Below are positions 27,069 through 39,944 of a stretch of 64,000 nucleotides of DNA, one piece after another. Origin of the DNA: Anniella stebbinsi (lineage: Eukaryota > Chordata > Lepidosauria > Squamata > Anniellidae); NCBI GenBank assembly GCA_029215795.1, contig JARDYH010000007.1, forward strand, positions 77,945,763 to 78,009,762, in the 5' to 3' direction. A program made the position numbers and the translations under genes. The notes beneath the pieces were generated by a model. It did no database searches. It was not told the DNA's origin and was given only the letters and a program-made list of their open reading frames with translations. The stretch's first letter is position 1. Every line of letters starts with the position of its first letter.

Positions 27069-27230
27069 GAGCCATAGCTCAGTAGTAGGACACTTGCTTT
27101 GACTGAATCTCTGGCATCTCCATTTAAAAGATCTCAGATAAAAAGGTTAGGAAAGACCTCTGCCTGAGACCCTGGGGCTAGATGGACGTGGGATCTGGCT
27201 CAATCCCCAAGGCAATTTCATATGTTCATA
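27069..27230 (+). mobile_element. tRNA-derived SINE, sense copy
   Basis: It begins with the tRNA-like head gagccatagctcagtagtag, with A-box-like and degenerate B-box-like words, and continues ctctgcctgagaccctgggg and ctagatggacgtgggatctg, the inverse of the 22508 copy. Confidence 0.7.
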
Positions 27231-27349
27231 TGGCTCATTAAAAGTTATTGTTTTATTTACTTTATATTCCCTCTCTTTTAGGGCTAGTTGAAGAAACACT
27301 ACCTGCTCTTCTAAAAAAGTAGAATGGAACAACATGGATCTATTCATAC

Positions 27350-27418
27350 CTTGGTACTGAGAAGGAGGTTCTGACAGACGCCCATACTTGTGCTTTTTGC
27401 CATCTTTCCAGTCTATTG
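27350..27418 (-). CDS. SCMH1: probable SCMH1 in-frame cassette exon (23 codons)
   Basis: This 69-bp open segment has a good acceptor (ctgtggttttag) and donor (TACCAAG|gtatga) on the minus strand. It takes one open base from upstream and passes one downstream, so its inclusion or skipping leaves the frame of SCMH1 unchanged. It would encode AIDWKDGKKHKYGRLSEPPS QYQ, a hydrophilic, lysine-rich insert, immediately before GHFAWDK of MBT1. I do not recognise it in the mammalian isoform I remember, so it may be a lineage-specific or lesser-known isoform segment. A long (CT)n tract lies 10-55 nt upstream of the acceptor. What is seen is splice-site quality, frame and codon integrity; use in transcripts is inferred. 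Confidence 0.68.
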
Positions 27419-27428
27419 CTAAAACCAC

Positions 27429-27429
<1 letters not shown>

Positions 27430-27475
<46 letters not shown>
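27430..27475. repeat. (GA)n microsatellite abutting the cassette 3' splice site
   Basis: On the transcribed minus strand this is a (CT)n tract with two CTTT interruptions, ending 10 nt before the acceptor AG of the 27350-27418 exon. CUCUCU is the preferred binding word of PTB-type splicing repressors (established knowledge). Confidence 0.95.
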
Positions 27476-27701
27476 ATAACCCCACATACATATAAATGAG
27501 GAATCAAGTTACTTTAGCTTTCCTTTGTAAGTAAGCAAATATGCCCCATGTTGTATATTAATTCTTGATGAAGCTCAAGCAAATTTAACCCTCAATGTAA
27601 GGTAACATTGGTTGTGGCCAGAGTTCCTTTCACTTGGTAAAAATAAATTAACCAAAAACTAAAATATTAAAATATCATGAGATTGGTTTTAAAATAGTGG
27701 G

Positions 27702-27898
27702 CCTGTTCAGACAACACATTAGGCCATGGTTAGGCCAAGAACCATGCTCACTAACCTTTTGCAGCAAATGGTTAGTGAGCGTGTTTAAACTGTGGTTCTG
27801 TGGCCACCATGGTTAGGAATGGTTCACACAACACGCTAAGTCATAATGTTTAGCTCAAAACACTAAATCACCATGGCTTAGTGTGTCATCTGAACAGG
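27702..27898. mobile_element. palindromic MITE, CCTGTTCAGAC family (copy 2)
   Basis: The ends CCTGTTCAGACAACAC and a tcatctgaacagg form the terminal inverted repeat. An inner hairpin (gctcactaacc ... ggttagtgagc) lies near 27750-27781. The whole element matches the reverse complement of 12429-12593. Confidence 0.75.
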
Positions 27899-30143
27899 TT
27901 CACTGAGTTTCAAATGCCAACATCAAATAGTGAGATCTACCCTTTTCATGAGAATCAAAAGCCAGTCAGGGGAAAACTGTTATTTTCCTTTGCTTATTTC
28001 TTAAATCCCTGTCAGCTGCATTACTGATTCAGGACAACTGAAGAAAAAGCAAATATCTCTCTCCATACCCACCAGTCATGGTTCAAACAGTCCTCCCCCT
28101 GATGTGTCAGGATGCAAGCTGTCAATTTTTCCCCACACGCTACTATGCAGCCCCCTCAATCAGGCACCTTACTCAGGATCTGGTTAATGGGGGAGGTGGA
28201 ATTAAGGCCGTTTTAAGGATAGATTGGGCCCAGGAGATTTAAGTAATATATCACAGGGAGAAAACTACCAGTGAGCCTTTATGTCATCAGTACAGACAAA
28301 CACAACCTTGCTATCACTTTATAATAATGTTTCATCACAAACAGAACCATTTTCTTATGAGCCAAGAAATGCAACAAAGTGATGTGGTTGAAATACTAGT
28401 AATGCTGTTCCAATGCAAAAAAAGTAAGGAAATGTTGAATTGGAAAAAGTAATTTTAACTGTTCTTCTGTTAAAACAATGAAGAGTCTTGTAGAGACAAT
28501 CAATTTCTGATTTCTCACTTATTCTCAAACCTTGCTCATTCAAAACATTCCTCTTCCCTCCCAATCCCATTTCCTTTTGTGTTGCACTTTTTAGATTGTA
28601 AGTGAAGGCAGGGATTGTCTTATTATTGATCTTTGTAAGCTGCTCTGGCTAATAATACAAATTCTCTACTCCCCAGGTTTCCTGTCCAATAAATAGCACT
28701 CTTAAGTTACTTCCCTCCACCCTTTTTCTCTAATCAGTGATTGAGAGCCAAATTAGATGTAACGTTTGTCACATGGGTTGCCCCTGCATGGTTGATTTTG
28801 CTTTAACAAATAGCTGGCACCAGATGCTCCCCCAAGCCAGATAATGACCACGGCATGGGGGAGCAAGGCTTTAAGCCTTTTCCCCTGCTGCAATCCTGGT
28901 CGGGGGCAAAGCCCCTTCACTATGACATGGTCCCAATTAGATTTGGCGCTATTTCTTAAAGAAAAGTCAACCACACAAGAGCAAACCATGGCCGTGATGG
29001 TTAGGAAGAGAGGTTCCTCGTCTACAGAAAAAAGAAAGAATTTACAAAAGGATTCTGATATTGATACAATACAAGCTGTGTACATTTTGCAAATGAAAGG
29101 AGTGGGGTTAGGAGAGATAAGAGTATTTTAAGAGATGAACACAGGACAAAATATTTAGATAAACATGCATGCTGTAACGATGCTTGCCCTTGTTGGACTA
29201 AAAGTATAGCAATTGAAATGCATACAGTTGTCAGTCCCAAGTTTCCTAACACTCCATTATACTACCCCAGTTCATTTTCCTTTCAGATCAGGGGGAAAGA
29301 TTACACCAGAGTGTTGCTAATAAATTAAGCATTCTTTTATTTGAAAAAATAATATTTGGTATTGCAGGGCACCCATCACTACAATAAGGATGGGGAGAAA
29401 TAATATAATTATAGCAATAATAATATTATAATTACAGCAAGGACTATATTATAGTTTTAGAAATAATTATAATTTTGTTTATTGTCTCTTGTGCAGGCAT
29501 TCAGTTTTTACGACATTATCAAAATACATTTCCCAGTTAATTTCTTTTTCTTAATCCCTAGTTACAGATATTTTATAAAATAGATTTTTTTTAAAACAGA
29601 AGTGTGACAAATATTTGAATAATGTGCTTTTTGCTGCCTAACATATGGTTGGGAAGTTTGGAGGGGGGTTTCTCTCATATCCCCCTCCCTTCGATTGTTT
29701 CCACTAGTTTTTCTCACTTGTAAACTGAACAGAGCCAGTTGTGTGCACTGACTATTCATCTTGGAAAGCTGAACAAGCTAGTCATAAAGTAGCTTTGAAC
29801 CATCATTGCCCACTCAAATAAAAGCATGCTGCAAAAACTCTCAGGCTGGGGACTGAGAGAGACAGAGTACTGCACAATGCATCCTTCAGATCCTCACAGT
29901 TAAGACACATGGGCGGTGTCATCTGTATTCACTCCTGAGTGATCCCCACATGTCTAACAGAAGCTAGCACAAAAAGACCAGCATGAATCATGAAAATCAA
30001 CACAGTTATCTTTTTGCCCTAAATCCAGAGATGTGCCTGCTTGCATGAAACAGCAGCTAGGAGTGGGGGGAAACACAGGCAGGATAGCTCTAGAATAGCT
30101 ATCAGATAAGGTTGATGGATCTCTGCCAGAACTGACTTTCTGT

Positions 30144-30187
<44 letters not shown>

Positions 30188-30188
30188 A
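30144..30188. repeat. (ATC)n microsatellite
   Basis: About 15 ATC units, the source of poly-Met and poly-Asp frames on the minus strand that are not genes. Confidence 0.97.
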
Positions 30189-32951
30189 ATTCAACACCTC
30201 AGAAAACAAGGTGGAAATTATGGGTATGGGTAGAGGGGAACAACAAAGCAGATAAGCTAAAGAAAACATTGGGGATATTTGAAGAATACCCTTGCAGAGT
30301 AGTATAGTGTTGGGGTGCCCATTACCTATAGCAACCAATTAGCTGATGCTTGATGGGTGAAAATATGTTAGCAGCCATTATTAATTTTGAGATGAATAAA
30401 CTTTTGCTAGTATAGATATAAAAAGTGACAAACAAGGGAAAGCAGATAAAGACAAAAAAGGGGGAGGGGCCCACACTAAAGGACCTATAAAGATAAAGGA
30501 CCTATAATATGTAGATTCAAAGGGAAAGCTACAGCAGTTCAGGAGCGTGTGCCCATGACAACTGCAGCTAAACCAAATACATTTAAAACATATTAAATGT
30601 CTTTCTAGAAAGCCATCTGTACTGACAGGAAACTGCCAAGCTAAAAGCACAGGTGTTGGTTTTGAGACATAGCGTATAATGTTCGTAACCACAATGGCTA
30701 CAGTGGATGGAGGATTCCGATTCTATGAAGAAAATGAGAAGCTGAACACAAGGATGGAATCAAAGCTGAGACGACCAGACTGTTGACTAATCAAGTAGCA
30801 TCTTTATTATCAAACCCTGCAGCTGCCTCTCAGCACGCTCACATGGGTTTCTGTTTTCCTCCATTTACTTTCACTTTATTAAAAGACAAGTAGTGCTAGA
30901 AATGGGCTAACACTCCTGTAGGATGAGCAACCAGAGATGCAAAGGCAATTCAAAGCAGCAAGATAAATCAGACACAAACAGTTCTTGCAATAACTCATGT
31001 ATGTCGCATGGCAGATGTAAATAAAGAGCGTCAACAGATCCTCCCTTCTTTTCTGGAATCTCCCTTGTGCTTTATATAGAAGATCACTTTCTCAAATGCA
31101 CAAAATTGGAGTGGTGTGGCGAACTAACAGAAAGCAATCTACAGCTTTAAAGAAAAACTGCCTTAAATGCATACGCCACAGACACAATCACAATTTGCCT
31201 TGCACTGGGAGAAAAGATTATAGCCACTAGAGGAAAGTGCCATGAGGTAGGCTGGTTGTTGGTTTCATGCCTCATTAAAAGGGAAGGATGCATCTGCCAG
31301 CCTAGCACCAGTTTGCACCATGCTGGGTGTATAAACATATGGTGCCAGAGCAGCAACACAGGCTCAAAAGAGCTTCCTTCAGCTGGCCTTGCCTGTTAAC
31401 AGAACAGCAAGCTAGGCTCCCCTTAAAAAATAATTATGGGCAGAAAGTTTATTCATGTACAGAAAGTAAGGAGTTTCTAGCAATAGGAGTAAAAATGCTG
31501 CCTACTGCCAAGCAATACAAAGTAACTGTATTATCAACATCAACAACATAGCAACATCAATGGACAAGGCATGGTGCAGGGTAACGTAAGCGGAAGGCAA
31601 ACCCTTGCTCCAAGAAACATAAACTTCTCCAAGCTTCCACTTCCCTAGATTTTTTAAAAAAATTAAACAAATATTTCAAGGGCACACCTAAAAATTCCAC
31701 ACTGAAACCCAAGGATGCTCTCAACCCCCCCATATGGCTTACACAAGTATAACACAATCTTTGCACTCATCTCTGCCTCTTTCAGCAGGTTTCCCTCAAT
31801 CGATAAAGAACTCTGACAAGAGAGGCCTGGGCCTCATACTCTTCCAAGTAGTGCAAGAGCTTAGCTTCAGTTTATGCTTACCAGCTACTATTCTAGGTAA
31901 CGTTGTATGCATATGAAAGAAAGATCCTTGAGGGGCAATGGATACTACTTACAAATAAGTCTGTGTGAGGTAGTTTTATAGTGAAATTCCTCGAACTTGG
32001 AAGGAGAGAGAGAGATTCCTTTATTTGCATCAGCCACAGGCCTTTGCAATTTGAAATGAAATGTACAAAAAATAAAAGCAAGATTATACTTGACCAAAAT
32101 TGCCCAAGTTGCATTCTAAAAAATTACATTAAATACAAATTCCAAAATTAATACACAGTCCTTTACATATAAAGTAAAAATAAGTAAATAAAACAAATAA
32201 ACTTCTGTTCGGTTAAAGGAACTGTGAGAAATTAAGACTGATAAAATGGGAGATCTTATTTTGATAGCACCTGCTAAAAGTTTTGCAGTTTTTGCTGTCA
32301 CCTGCTTATTTTGGTCTGCAATAAGATAAGACATAGAAGCAATAACTGACCGCCCTGGAATAGATAACAGTAGTGGAGTGATCACCTCTTTCCTCAAGTC
32401 TCTGTAAAAACTTGGAAGGAGTATTACATATACATGTCTTGCATGTAGACCCAGCTCACTTAGAACTGCCCTATCCTCTGCTCAAGAAGAACTAACTATT
32501 CTGCATATTTTGTTTTGACTTGTTTCCACTTCTCACTTTTGTAAAGAATTCACTGTAATACTCCTTCTTAAACAGTATTATGGATCAGTTCTCAGGGAAC
32601 TAGTTGTCTAGATGTAGGATATGTGCATGCAGTCTTTTACTTGAGAGTATGCTCTGTTGCAGCAAGACACGCATATGCATTTGTCATGCACAATGAACTA
32701 CCAATATCTGCTCAATACATTTTCTCTTGTCTGAAACAGTCCTGAACATACAGAGAAAAAGGACAAGCCTATGTAAGGATCTATTGGTGTCAAAGGAGTG
32801 GGGGAGAATCAATTTGATCTCTCCACACAAACCTATGGTGATGTTCTATGTACCTAATATCAAAATGTGACCCACAATCCTAGTTGTTTAAAATAGCATC
32901 CATACCCTTCATCTCTTGGGGCTGTTCCTTGGACTGAGTATTAGAGCTTAC

Positions 32952-33037
32952 CTTTCTGAGGGCTTGGCTTCCGCATTATATTGCCTGTTACAAGTTGTCA
33001 CCCTGGAACTGGCTCAGGTTTACCAATCTGAAGTTGT
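32952..33037 (-). CDS. SCMH1: SCMH1 exon 2 with the likely start codon
   Basis: This 86-bp exon lies between acceptor ttttccctctag and a strong donor CAGAAAG|gtaagc. An ATG at 32976-32974 opens MRKPSPQK plus one base (25 coding nt). An in-frame TGA lies 24 nt before the ATG, so translation cannot start further upstream in this frame. The open base joins to the cassette exon (K-A-IDWKDG) or, if that is skipped, straight to the MBT1 exon (K-G-HFAWDK). The first 61 nt are 5' UTR. This N-terminus differs from the 26-residue mammalian one I recall (ending GSPLG), which I could not find here. The exon is inferred from splice sites, phase and position. Confidence 0.72.
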
Positions 33038-33455
33038 CTAGAGGGAAAAAAAGAATAGATATGAAGTTCTGGAGAAGAGCAGGGGTCAAAAGTTGAGTTC
33101 ACTGCAAAAGTTATGAATGCTACAAAGTTGTGATTTCCAGGATTTCCAGTGAGATTTCAGGGTGTATGATCAAAATAAACTGATAGCCCCATGAAATAGG
33201 TAAGGAGTGACCCTACTGATGAAATGCTGTCTGTTTGTTTCAAGAACTCCAATCTTTTCATTCTAAGATCAAACTTTTTTACAATATCCCATCAACTTTA
33301 AATGTACACTTAAGATTGTGAACAGAATAAATTAACAAGAACATATGTGACTGTTTTTGTATACTGAGTCCCAAGTGGGTTTTTGTCTTGGTCACTGACA
33401 AAGGAGCAAACAGACCTGATGATTATGAGACAGTGAAGAAATAAATGAAGCTAGC

Positions 33456-33457
33456 AA

Positions 33458-33488
<31 letters not shown>

Positions 33489-33490
33489 AT
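33456..33490. repeat. (AAAT)n microsatellite
   Basis: About nine tetranucleotide units, with no recognisable LINE tail directly in front of it. Confidence 0.95.
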
Positions 33491-36400
33491 CTATTCAGAG
33501 TTTGAATTGCATACAATATTTATATGTTCCGCAACTTTATCACTGACAGAGACATTTATTTACAACCTGGTGCTATGACTATTTAATTTAGAAGTAAAGC
33601 CCCACTGTTTTCAAGAGGACTTATTCCCAAGTAAATGTGCACAGAATCACAGCCTTAGATTTTGAATTTGTTCCACTGCAAAGGCTCTAGACGGAATGGC
33701 ATTTACAAAAACAACAACCATAAAAGAAACAGAATAGTCACACAAATTATAAAGTCACCCTGTATTAAATTAAATTAAAATTCACTTTGGCCAGAAAAGG
33801 CAGGGTTTTATTTTTCAACTCTGTGACAGTTAAAATGACTTGAAAGAGTTCACTGCTTATAGTGTGTACACTCATTTTATTTTTGTCTGTCAATAGACAA
33901 ATGTTTGTCCTGCTAGACAAGAGGCAGCAGCAATAGAAATGTACTGTGTATGTGTGTATCATGGCCAGTGTTACCTCTCAAAAGCTATTCCTGGCTTTAG
34001 CTTTTGGTTATCAAATCCCCTCTCCCATGAAAAAGTGGTCTTACCTAGGAATAAATCCCACTGGATTCAACGGGGCTTATTCTAGAGTAGACATGTGTAG
34101 AAATGCACCCTTCTGCAGTTCCAGAAGATGACCAGAATGCATATGTGGAGACCAAGTCCCATAGCCCCCAATGCCCTATTACTGCAGGGAATATTTGCCT
34201 CCCAGCAAGCTCTTCTGAGTAGCTACACACATACACATGCAGCCTCCTTTCCGCTTCTGGCCTCTTTTAAACTAAAAACAGCAGGGGATACTGGAAGGGC
34301 AGAACAGGGCAGAAAGCTTCTGGCAGCCAGCCTAGACAGGCTCTGAGTTAACATGCATGCCAAGAGGCAGTGGCTAGGGAGATACATTCTCTGCCTATTG
34401 GGAGTCTCCTGGCTGTGTGTACTGGAAGCTGAAGCCAAGCCTAGGGAAGATAGATACTACAGAGAGTGGAGACATCTTGGAAGATACAAAGGAAAGACGT
34501 ATCCTCGTCAGCAGAAGATGAGTGTAAGGTATAAGAAGAAGGAAATTTTGAGCTCATCTCTTTCATCCTTGTCATTAGTGTCAACGAATATAAGTGTGAG
34601 ACCAAGGGCAAGACACAGGACTAATGAGTTCTAATAAGTTCTACAGGAACTTGTTTCCTACACCATCAATTAATATGTGTACTTGCAACACTACCTCTTT
34701 AACCCTCTGCCCACCCCAACTATTTATTTACATCCTTCTACACACATTCGGGGAAACACTGCACTATATCTGCTCTCAATATGCTCAACAGGACAGCAGC
34801 AAACAGTTCCAGCAATTCATTAATTAGAACAGTTCCCTAGATACTGTTAACACGAAAGAGTGGGAACCTCATGCAGTCTCTGGCACAGTGTCAGATGTTC
34901 CAACAGTAGAGCAGACTAGTATATTTTTGAACGGGAGAAGAGCTAACAGTCACACATACTTGCATGATCACAGTGGCATGGTAATAGTAGAAAAACCACA
35001 GCACAAAGGGATTCCTGGACTGCTTCACTGTTGCAGGCACAAGAGCAAACTAGAATAGGAGCTAACATTTTGGATAAAGAGACAAGAGCCAACTATTGCA
35101 GAGCAAAGATGACAACCTCAAACAGAGAAAGAGTGTGTGAATTTAGATTATTATGATGTCTAACAGGCATTGTGATTACTGACCATTTTCAGCAGCATTT
35201 TAGAATCAATTAGGAGAGTTAAAGGCTAATGAGTTCCAAAGATTATATGCTACACCCCATTGCATACACTGCTGCACTGTTATAAATATGTTGTTAAAAT
35301 AGGTCTTAAAATTTTGCCACATACTGAAATGAAGAAAACCATTCCCTCATGTCCCTTATCAAACAATAACACAATAAAGAACTCTAAAAGATCACACTAG
35401 CAGAAATTCTCTCTCCGATCATGGGACTATATTTACACAAGAAGTACCTAAGAGCTCATATTTTATTTTGGCAAATTTATAGCCGTTTTCCAACAATAAT
35501 TCAGAAAGTAAGTTACAATTAAAGAAAAATGAAGTGGCAATAAAATTACAGCAGCAACAACAGAATGCTATAATAGTTGCAGATTAAAAACAGAGTGACG
35601 GCATTAGAAGAACATCTTAGCTGCAAACATTTTGTCTGAAGAGAAAGATCTTGACAACTTGTTTAAAAACAGCCATTCTTCTAAAACTGTCACAATGAAT
35701 TTGGTAATTGAGTCCAGAAACTGAGGTCCACTACAGAAAAAGACTATTTGGTGCTGGTCACAACCCTGAAAGATGGTGGGTCTGCCAAAAGGCTTTTGTT
35801 CATGGATCTCAGAGCATAAAGCAACATAAGGAAAAAAACACTCCCAAAGCACCAAGGAACTTGGCAATGGTCATTGTAAGTATATACACACCAGATATGT
35901 GGCCTTCACCGGCATCTCAAATGGCTGATCTGGAAAGAGGAAGCCACACCCACTTCCTAAGATGCACAGAAAAAGACAAAAGGTGATTAAAGGTCAGAGA
36001 AGACATCAAAACAATCTTGATTTTAACTCATTTTAATTTCTATTTCAGGTTCTCTTTCTGGATAAGATTAGGCAACCTGCAGCATGGATGCCGTAAGTGG
36101 CTTAGGCAGTGTAAGTGGCTATGGCCTAACTATGACATAAATGTCAGGCCTACACATGCTGCAGTCTCTCTGTTGTTATGCTGTGCCTCCTCCTTGGCTC
36201 AGCAGACTAGAGGCAAAAGTATTTCAAAGGCACAAGGGACTGCAGTGAGCATTGAAGTGACACACTCAAATATGTCTTGGGTTATGGCATACTAGAAATA
36301 GTATTTGTCACATAGTTTGGGGGCTGTTTTCTTTTTTAAAAAAACTTTTCCAACCATTGTGAATAGAATGTATGGAGAAGGGGTGATTCTAATTAGGACC

Positions 36401-36699
36401 ATGGCAAGGGGTTTAAGCCACCTTATCCCAAATCACTGTCCTGATCCAGCCCACCGCTCCCATCAGCTGACTGTTAAAAAAAAAGCGGCGGGGGGAAACA
36501 GCTACCCAAGGGCAAAACACATGACAAACGCTACATTTAATTGGCCCACACTTAAGAATTTTAAAGTAAATTTCAGCACATGCTCAATTCTCCTAATAAA
36601 ATCAATGGGCCTTAACTTAGATATGAACTGTCAATATTATACAGAGTCTCTAGATTCTCAGATTCATTCAAAGAATACTTAACTCCCATGAACACACGG

Positions 36700-37080
36700 G
36701 CATAAATAAAGTTTTGCAGGATCAGACCTTTGGTTAATCTAGTCCAACATTCCTTTTCTGCACAGTGACTAGCCAAGTGCTTCAACAGTTCTCACTTGCC
36801 TCCGAGCAACTGGTATTCAGAGCCTCTGGACCTGGACATTCTATTTAGCTATCATGGCATCTATGAAATGACCGAATTCTCCTTTAAAGCAATTGATGGT
36901 AATGTTCATCAGTAGCTTCTGTGGTTATATATTCCAGAAGTAAGCTATGCATTATCTTAAAAAGTATTTTTGCCTGACCTGAACCAGTTGCTAGTCACTT
37001 GCATTGGGTGATCAACACATTCTTGTGTTCAGAAAGGGAGAAAAAAGTTATCTCTATCCACATTATCAAGTTACGAGAAA
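36700..37080 (-). mobile_element. dispersed CR1/L2-like 3' fragment
   Basis: It contains ttaatctagtccaacattcc, gagcaactggtattcagagc and ctatttagctatcatggc, shared with the repeats at 24890 and 40905. Confidence 0.6.
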
Positions 37081-37675
37081 ATAAGAAGGCAAAGTTTGCT
37101 GAAATAGCACTCTCAAAAGATTACATTCATAAGTAGAATCTTTGAATTTCAGAAGCTCCCTCGAAATTACTTCTGGCTTGATCACTCACAGCCTTATATT
37201 GGTGGGAAATCACCTTCGGTTGTACTGTAGAGGTGCTGTACCACCTATATGGACTGATCAGTGTAACCATCTTATATCTTATTGCTGCCAAAAGATATGA
37301 TTCTTGTGAGATCATCTTGCATTTTGTACATAAATAAACTTGGGATTGGTGAGCTGAAGGGAAGTAAATTCTGGGCTCTGCCACTACGCACTGGATTACA
37401 CCCTGCTTCTTAAGAGCATTATGATGAGAAGTCCAGCCTGGCCACATTTATTAGCCGGAGGAGCAGCATCACACCCACCCACCCCTGCTAAAAAGAACAA
37501 TCTGCTCCAACTGCCAGTGCCCTGGAAAGGGAGATCAGAAGAGAAGCAAACTCTGGTCCCATTCATCGGCTAGGGGACTGAAAGTTGCTTATGCATGAGT
37601 CCATTTCTTTGGAGCTTAAGGAACTAAGGGGTAGAGTTGGCAAGGTTGATTGCTTTACGCATACATTCTCTACAT

Positions 37676-38310
37676 CAGGGGTGGGGAACCTTTTTTGACC
37701 TGAGGGACACATTGGCTCCAGACAAACACTTCCAGGGCTGCATGCCAGCAGTGGGCAGGGACACAGCCCAAAGTAGGACAAGCAACCCTGCTGCTTGCTT
37801 GTGGCCCCTGACAGATCTGTAGCCAGCCTAAAAGTTTGACGGGGCGGTGGTGGATGGACAACAAAAAAGTAGGGGGCAGTTCATTTGGTTTGTAGGCCTT
37901 TTAAAGACAAAATTGTAAATTGTTCTTTAATTATTTGTCAGTAAAAAAAATTAGGGAGGGGGTGAGAACATTTAAGGGGGCTAAGCCCCAGCCCTGCCCC
38001 TGACGTGCTTGCCTGGACACCCACCCATCCTGCAATTAGATCTTTGAAAAGCATAATTGCAGCATGTGATTTCTTTGAAAGAGGAGTCATAGCACTCAGG
38101 GAGGGGTTAGACCTTCCCTCCCCAGCAGTGAGCTCCCCCCAAATGTCCCTATTTAGCAATTAGGCTTTGAAAAAGCCTCCACTAGCAGCAGTGGAGGCTT
38201 TTAAAAAGCTTAATTGCAGCATGGGGGTGTGGTAGAGCAGGCCACAGGACAGATTGGAAGGTACCAGTAGGGCAAAATCCAGCCCGTAGGCCAGAGGTCC
38301 CCCACCTTTC
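37676..38310. mobile_element. hAT-type MITE (ggggtggggaacct family), about 635 bp
   Basis: The left end aggggtggggaacct and the right end aggtcccccaccttt are inverted repeats with about three mismatches in 15. The interior has a local hairpin at about 38165-38220 (gcctccactagcagcagtgg with aggctttt on each side). No coding region is present. Confidence 0.6.
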
Positions 38311-39917
38311 CTCTAAATACATATACAATGAGGCCCAGGATAAATCAGATGCACATTGAAATGCACAACTCAGTGTGAATGGTCAATCTGCAGGTTATTG
38401 CTTTCAAAGGAGTATGCACATACATTTTTTTTCACAGTTCTCCTTACTTTATATCTGTGCCACTCTTCCCCAAATTACCCTATAGGTTTTGTTAGACTCA
38501 GTATACAATCCACACTATGATCAGATAACAATGTCCTAGGATTTTCTTCCACTTTCTGTGTTTAAACATTCAGTTGGAAGGAAAGCAAGAACTGATTTTT
38601 CCACTTTCACTTCATCATACAAGCTTGCAAACAGTGACTTGCTAGGTTGCCTGCAACAAGACTCTTGACTTGGCAAGAAAACGTCCAGAAATTGGAAAAG
38701 AGTTCTTTTCCTTTCAATCTACAAATGGCTAAGCTAGGTATGTGTGGGCAAGCACACCAGTTTGCAGGCTTATCTTTATAGCAAAAAGAATCAGAGTTAA
38801 GCTTGGATTTATTGGGTTACCTCAACTTAACCCTAATATTAGACAAAAAGATTTGTCAACAGTTTCATTTAACCAAGGCTTCAGCATTGGCATATCTTTT
38901 TAATACCAAGTTTTAGCTCTAGAACATAACAGATATTTTAAAAGCAAAACTTCTAGGCATAAGAAGCTACTTTTATCTCACCCTGAGTAAGCATAGTCAG
39001 CTTCTAAATATTTGGGATTAGGAAACAAGGTTTCCCAGGGCAGTTTCTTCAGGAAAATTAATCAGAGATAAAAATCACAGCTTTTATTTGAAACCCTCAA
39101 GGATAGCCGTCCCATGGGCAGACTGTTCTACTGTTGGATAGCCCTTAAGCCCTTTTCTATCCTCTATTTTGAGAAACATCTGGCGCAATCTTAACTATGT
39201 TGCTCATTGGTTACTGTACATTTGTAACTGGAATTTATAACTGAAATGTTAGGTTATGCAATATGGGAATACTGAGAAATCTTTTGATTTACAGAACCAC
39301 TAAACTAAACAATGCATTAGTTATCTATTCATTTATATGGCCTTCATTTAAGTAACATTCACTTGATCAGATGGCTAGCCCTTTCTAGTCTCCCTGAATA
39401 TATATGTTTAGCTAAGATCTTAATCCTTTAGTCAAGAGATCACATGCAACCTTTTCTAACAGGAGAGTCAAAATTCTAGAGTTGACTGCTGAGTGAATAA
39501 GTATCAAGACAGACCAAATATAGATCAAAGCTGAAACAAGCATCAAAAACCAAATCAAGCCTATTAACTGTCAGTAGTATCCAGACTACTGCAGTTCTTT
39601 TTGCAGATTGCATTTAATATAATTCAACACACCTCAATTCTAAAATCATTTGTGGAAAACAAGTAGTTTACTTCATTGGAACTTAGATATGATAGAAACA
39701 TTACTTTGAACTTAAACCTGTTCCCCAAAAGGATATATTGTAGTTTACCAACATGACACACACATAGTTTTCGGGTACATTAAAATGTGCTGAGAGTAGT
39801 AAAATCAAAACTCCTAAGATTTAATCACATACATCCCAAAAAGTATTAGATACTGGTTTGTAGATTAGGTTTTCAAAACTGTAAGAATGATATGCATAGA
39901 GTGACACATCTAAATGA

Positions 39918-39944
39918 TACACACACACACACACACACACACAC
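39918..39944. repeat. (CA)n microsatellite
   Basis: A pure AC dinucleotide run of about 13 units. Confidence 0.95.

Larger units (their letters stand above)
23354..27349 (-). other. SCMH1 intron upstream of the first MBT exon
   Basis: This is a 4-kb intron if the cassette exon is used. It holds a hairpin MITE (23774-23882), a TAGGGTGACCA-type MITE (24190-24607), a dispersed LINE-like fragment (24890-25330), a SINE piece (25490-25650) and a sense SINE (27069-27230). Confidence 0.7.
27419..32951 (-). other. SCMH1 intron between exon 2 and the cassette exon
   Basis: This is a 5.5-kb intron. It holds the (GA)n tract next to the cassette acceptor, a CCTGTTCAGAC MITE (27702-27898), an AT-rich stretch at 29395-29480 and an (ATC)n run (30144-30188). 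The rest shows no recognisable element. Confidence 0.7.

Noticed and set aside
29954..30338. Poly-Met and poly-Asp frames
   Set aside because: They are translations of the (ATC)n microsatellite.
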